From positions 2,914,001 through 2,978,000 of the forward strand of contig OZ220748.1 in the NCBI GenBank assembly GCA_965117035.1: a DNA stretch of 64,000 bases. The letters run 5' to 3'. Position numbers and translations under genes: made by a program. Source of the stretch: CAZENU01 sp965117035. GTDB lineage: Bacteria; Chloroflexota; Dehalococcoidia; Lucifugimonadales; CAZENU01. Each line of letters starts with the position of its first letter. Position 1 is the stretch's first letter. Positions 62,375 through 64,000 of this stretch are shown here, in pieces. A model generated the notes under the pieces. That model was not told where the DNA came from. It was given only the letters and a program-made list of their open reading frames with translations, and did no database searches.

Positions 62375-64000
62375 ATGGTTTGCAAGTACTGCGGAGTCGA
62401 AAACGACGACGGAGCCGCGTTCTGCAGGAACTGTGGACGTGCAATGAGCGGCTCGCCGCCGGCCGCAGCGGGACGCGACCCTGCGCAGGCCGATGACACC
62501 GTGGATGAAATTCAAGCTCCCACGAAGGCGAGGACCTGGATTTGGGTTGCCATTGGGTCCGCCGCCGCCGTGGTCCTGCTCTTCGTCGGTCTCATGGCAT
62601 TCCTGTTTGGAGACAGCCTCGGCATAGGAGATCCGAGCCCGACCAGCACGCCCGCTCCCGTGATGATGTCCGTCAACCTCCTCACGCCAACGGCCACGGC
62701 CGAGGCTCCGGGCGCTGGCGACCGTCCGGATGAGGTGAGCATTCAGCCCACGCCGCAGCCGACGTATACGCCCAACCCGACGTACACACCCAATCCGACC
62801 TACACGCCCGCTCCGACGCCGACACCCAACCCGACGCCCAATCCCACGGCCACGCCCGATCCGACAGCCACAGCAAGCCCGACAGCGACGCCCAATCCTA
62901 CGGCTACGCCCGATCCGACAGCTACACCCAACCCGACGGCGACGCCCAATCCTACCGCCACGGCGAGTGCGACGGCCACGGCGAGCGCGACGGCCACGGC
63001 GAGTGCGACAGCCACGGCCAGTGCGACGGCCACGGCCAGCGCGACTGCCACGGCGAGTGCGACAGCCACGGCCACGGCAACACCCGGGGCGACTTACGCC
63101 TGCTCCGAGGGGGCGAACCCTACGCCCCTCCATCGCGCGGTAGATCGGACCAACCTCGAGGTCGTGAGGATCCTGGCCGACAAGTGCCCCGGAGACCTGA
63201 ACGTCGTCAGCGACGAATACTTCTACGATCAGACGCCCCTCAGCCTTGCTATCGGGAAAGGGCGCAAGGAGATTGTCAGGGCACTGGTCACGGCAGGGGC
63301 CGACCCGGACGTCAAGATCAACCCTGCCTTCCGAGTGGGGACTCACCTCACCTACGCAGTTGGTCTAGGAGGCGCGGAGATCGTCCAGATCTTACTGGAC
63401 GCAGGCGCGGAACCCAACGTGGTTGACACTGAACAGGCCTACAACCAAACGCCGCTCAGCCTCGCGATCGGTGCCGGCAGAATAGACCTGCTGCGAAAGC
63501 TCATCGCGGCCGGAGCGGACCCTGATGTCAAGATCAATCCTGTTTTCCGAGTGGGGACTCACCTCACCTACGCGGTTGGTCTAGGAGACGCGGAGATAGT
63601 CCAGATCTTACTGGACGCAGGCGCGGAACCCAACGTGGTCGACACTGAACAGTTCTACGACCAAACGCCGCTCAGCCTCGCGATCGGTGCCGGCAGAATA
63701 GACCTGCTGCGAAAGCTCATCGCGGCCGGAGCGGACCCTGATGTCAAGATCAACCCTGCCTCCCGAGTAGGATCTCACCTCACCTACGCGGTTGGGCTTG
63801 AGGATGCGGACGTGGACGTCGTCCAGATCCTCCTGGACGCAGGCGCAGACCCCAACGTGGTCGACACTGAGCAGTTCTATGAAGAATCTCCGCTCAGCAT
63901 TGCGGTCAAGGCCCGGGACATTGAGATGGTACGTCTTCTCGTAACCGCTGGCGCGGACCCGAACCAGAAACTCGACCAGTTCAACACAGTCAGTCCACTC
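62375..64000 (+). CDS. Zinc-ribbon, membrane-anchored ankyrin protein (3' end outside window)
   Basis: Open from ATG 62375 to the window end, at least 542 residues. Order: zinc ribbon (CKYCGVENDDGAAFCRNCG), one membrane span (about 51-75, WIWVAIGSAAAVVLLFVGLMAFL), a long Pro/Thr/Ala stalk (about 85-240) made of PTYTPNPT and then TATASA units, and ankyrin repeats from about 250 on (TPLHRAVDRTNLEVVRILADKC; GRKEIVRALVTAGADPDVK). Repeats come in pairs of 72 residues. The likely topology is ribbon inside, ankyrin outside on a stalk. It is 58 bases after the DUF805 gene in the same direction. Confidence 0.85.
   Translation, partial: MVCKYCGVENDDGAAFCRNCGRAMSGSPPAAAGRDPAQADDTVDEIQAPTKARTWIWVAIGSAAAVVLLFVGLMAFLFGDSLGIGDPSPTSTPAPVMMSVNLLTPTATAEAPGAGDRPDEVSIQPTPQPTYTPNPTYTPNPTYTPAPTPTPNPTPNPTATPDPTATASPTATPNPTATPDPTATPNPTATPNPTATASATATASATATASATATASATATASATATASATATATATPGATYACSEGANPTPLHRAVDRTNLEVVRILADKCPGDLNVVSDEYFYDQTPLSLAIGKGRKEIVRALVTAGADPDVKINPAFRVGTHLTYAVGLGGAEIVQILLDAGAEPNVVDTEQAYNQTPLSLAIGAGRIDLLRKLIAAGADPDVKINPVFRVGTHLTYAVGLGDAEIVQILLDAGAEPNVVDTEQFYDQTPLSLAIGAGRIDLLRKLIAAGADPDVKINPASRVGSHLTYAVGLEDADVDVVQILLDAGADPNVVDTEQFYEESPLSIAVKARDIEMVRLLVTAGADPNQKLDQFNTVSPL
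63332..63980 (+). repeat. 216-bp tandem repeats coding ankyrin pairs
   Basis: The start CGAGTGGGGACTCACC at 63332 recurs at 63548 and, as CGAGTAGGATCTCACC, at 63764, a period of 216 bases (72 codons, two ankyrin units). The first two copies differ at only a few bases. Confidence 0.9.

Noticed and set aside
62760..63080. Short-period repeats considered as minisatellite or CRISPR
   Set aside because: They encode a PT/TATASA stalk in frame between a membrane span and ankyrin repeats.

Overview
The window is high-GC bacterial chromosome. It carries a 16S rRNA gene and an enzyme set (luciferase-like monooxygenase, RraA-like aldolase, phytanoyl-CoA dioxygenase, DAO-type FAD oxidoreductase, phosphotriesterase-like hydrolase) that I associate with Chloroflexota of the Dehalococcoidia/SAR202 kind. 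The 16S gene is followed by tRNA-Ala but not by a 23S gene, the RND pump has no adaptor or outer-membrane partner beside it, and the surface proteins are lipoproteins. These points fit a monoderm-like member of that phylum. Many insertion sequences and several ankyrin, FN3 and CARDB surface proteins recall host-associated (for example sponge) lineages. The lineage is inference; the 16S sequence at 32086-33604 would settle it.

Layout. 1-3807: end of a pst operon (pstC partial, pstA, pstB, phoU) running into an aquaporin and a thioredoxin-type arsC, so phosphate uptake and arsenate detoxification share one transcript. 3804-10010: two PHP-domain enzymes, an amphi-Trp protein, an MDR dehydrogenase, a nucleotidyltransferase-like protein, a DAO-type oxidoreductase and a decayed PhyH dioxygenase. 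10200-15705: a graveyard of IS fragments (rve integrases, IS3, IS256, IS21, IS5) around a tRNA-Arg(CCT). 15878-16904: an exosortase-like transpeptidase with a membrane partner, followed by an IS5/IS427 relic. 18491-20182: a divergent malate synthase. 20205-21314: a segment bounded by IS66-type ends, holding interspersed repeats and a cut-down GNAT gene. 21405-25102: a frameshifted Na+/Ca2+ exchanger, an intact IS982-like element and an IS5-family relic.

25122-31666: DUF2238 protein, RraA-like protein, a retropepsin-RimK-AstE peptide-ligation/hydrolysis operon, a phosphotriesterase-like hydrolase and a luciferase-like monooxygenase. 31719-33730: tRNA-Ala(TGC) and 16S on the minus strand with a canonical promoter. 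Directly upstream lie nested insertions: IS66, with a perfect 8-bp target duplication, inside the target repeat of an older integrase-type element, then an IS1380 relic. 38971-46031: an ABC-2 exporter, a tandem duplication of palindromic repeats, an RND pump and a CPA2 antiporter with CBS domains. 46334-48478: oligopeptidase B.

48768-64000 is the most distinctive region. A histidine kinase, a LuxR-type regulator and an ankyrin/FN3 lipoprotein form a minus-strand operon. Divergent from it are a 2837-residue subtilisin-like lipoprotein with 16 CARDB repeats, an ankyrin lipoprotein, a zinc-ribbon DUF805 protein and a zinc-ribbon/membrane-span/PT-rich stalk/ankyrin protein that runs off the end. 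The shared control region holds a 16-bp inverted repeat. I read this as a regulated cell-surface module that shows ankyrin repeats outside the cell. Several non-mobile genes carry single-base frameshifts, so some broken genes may be consensus errors.
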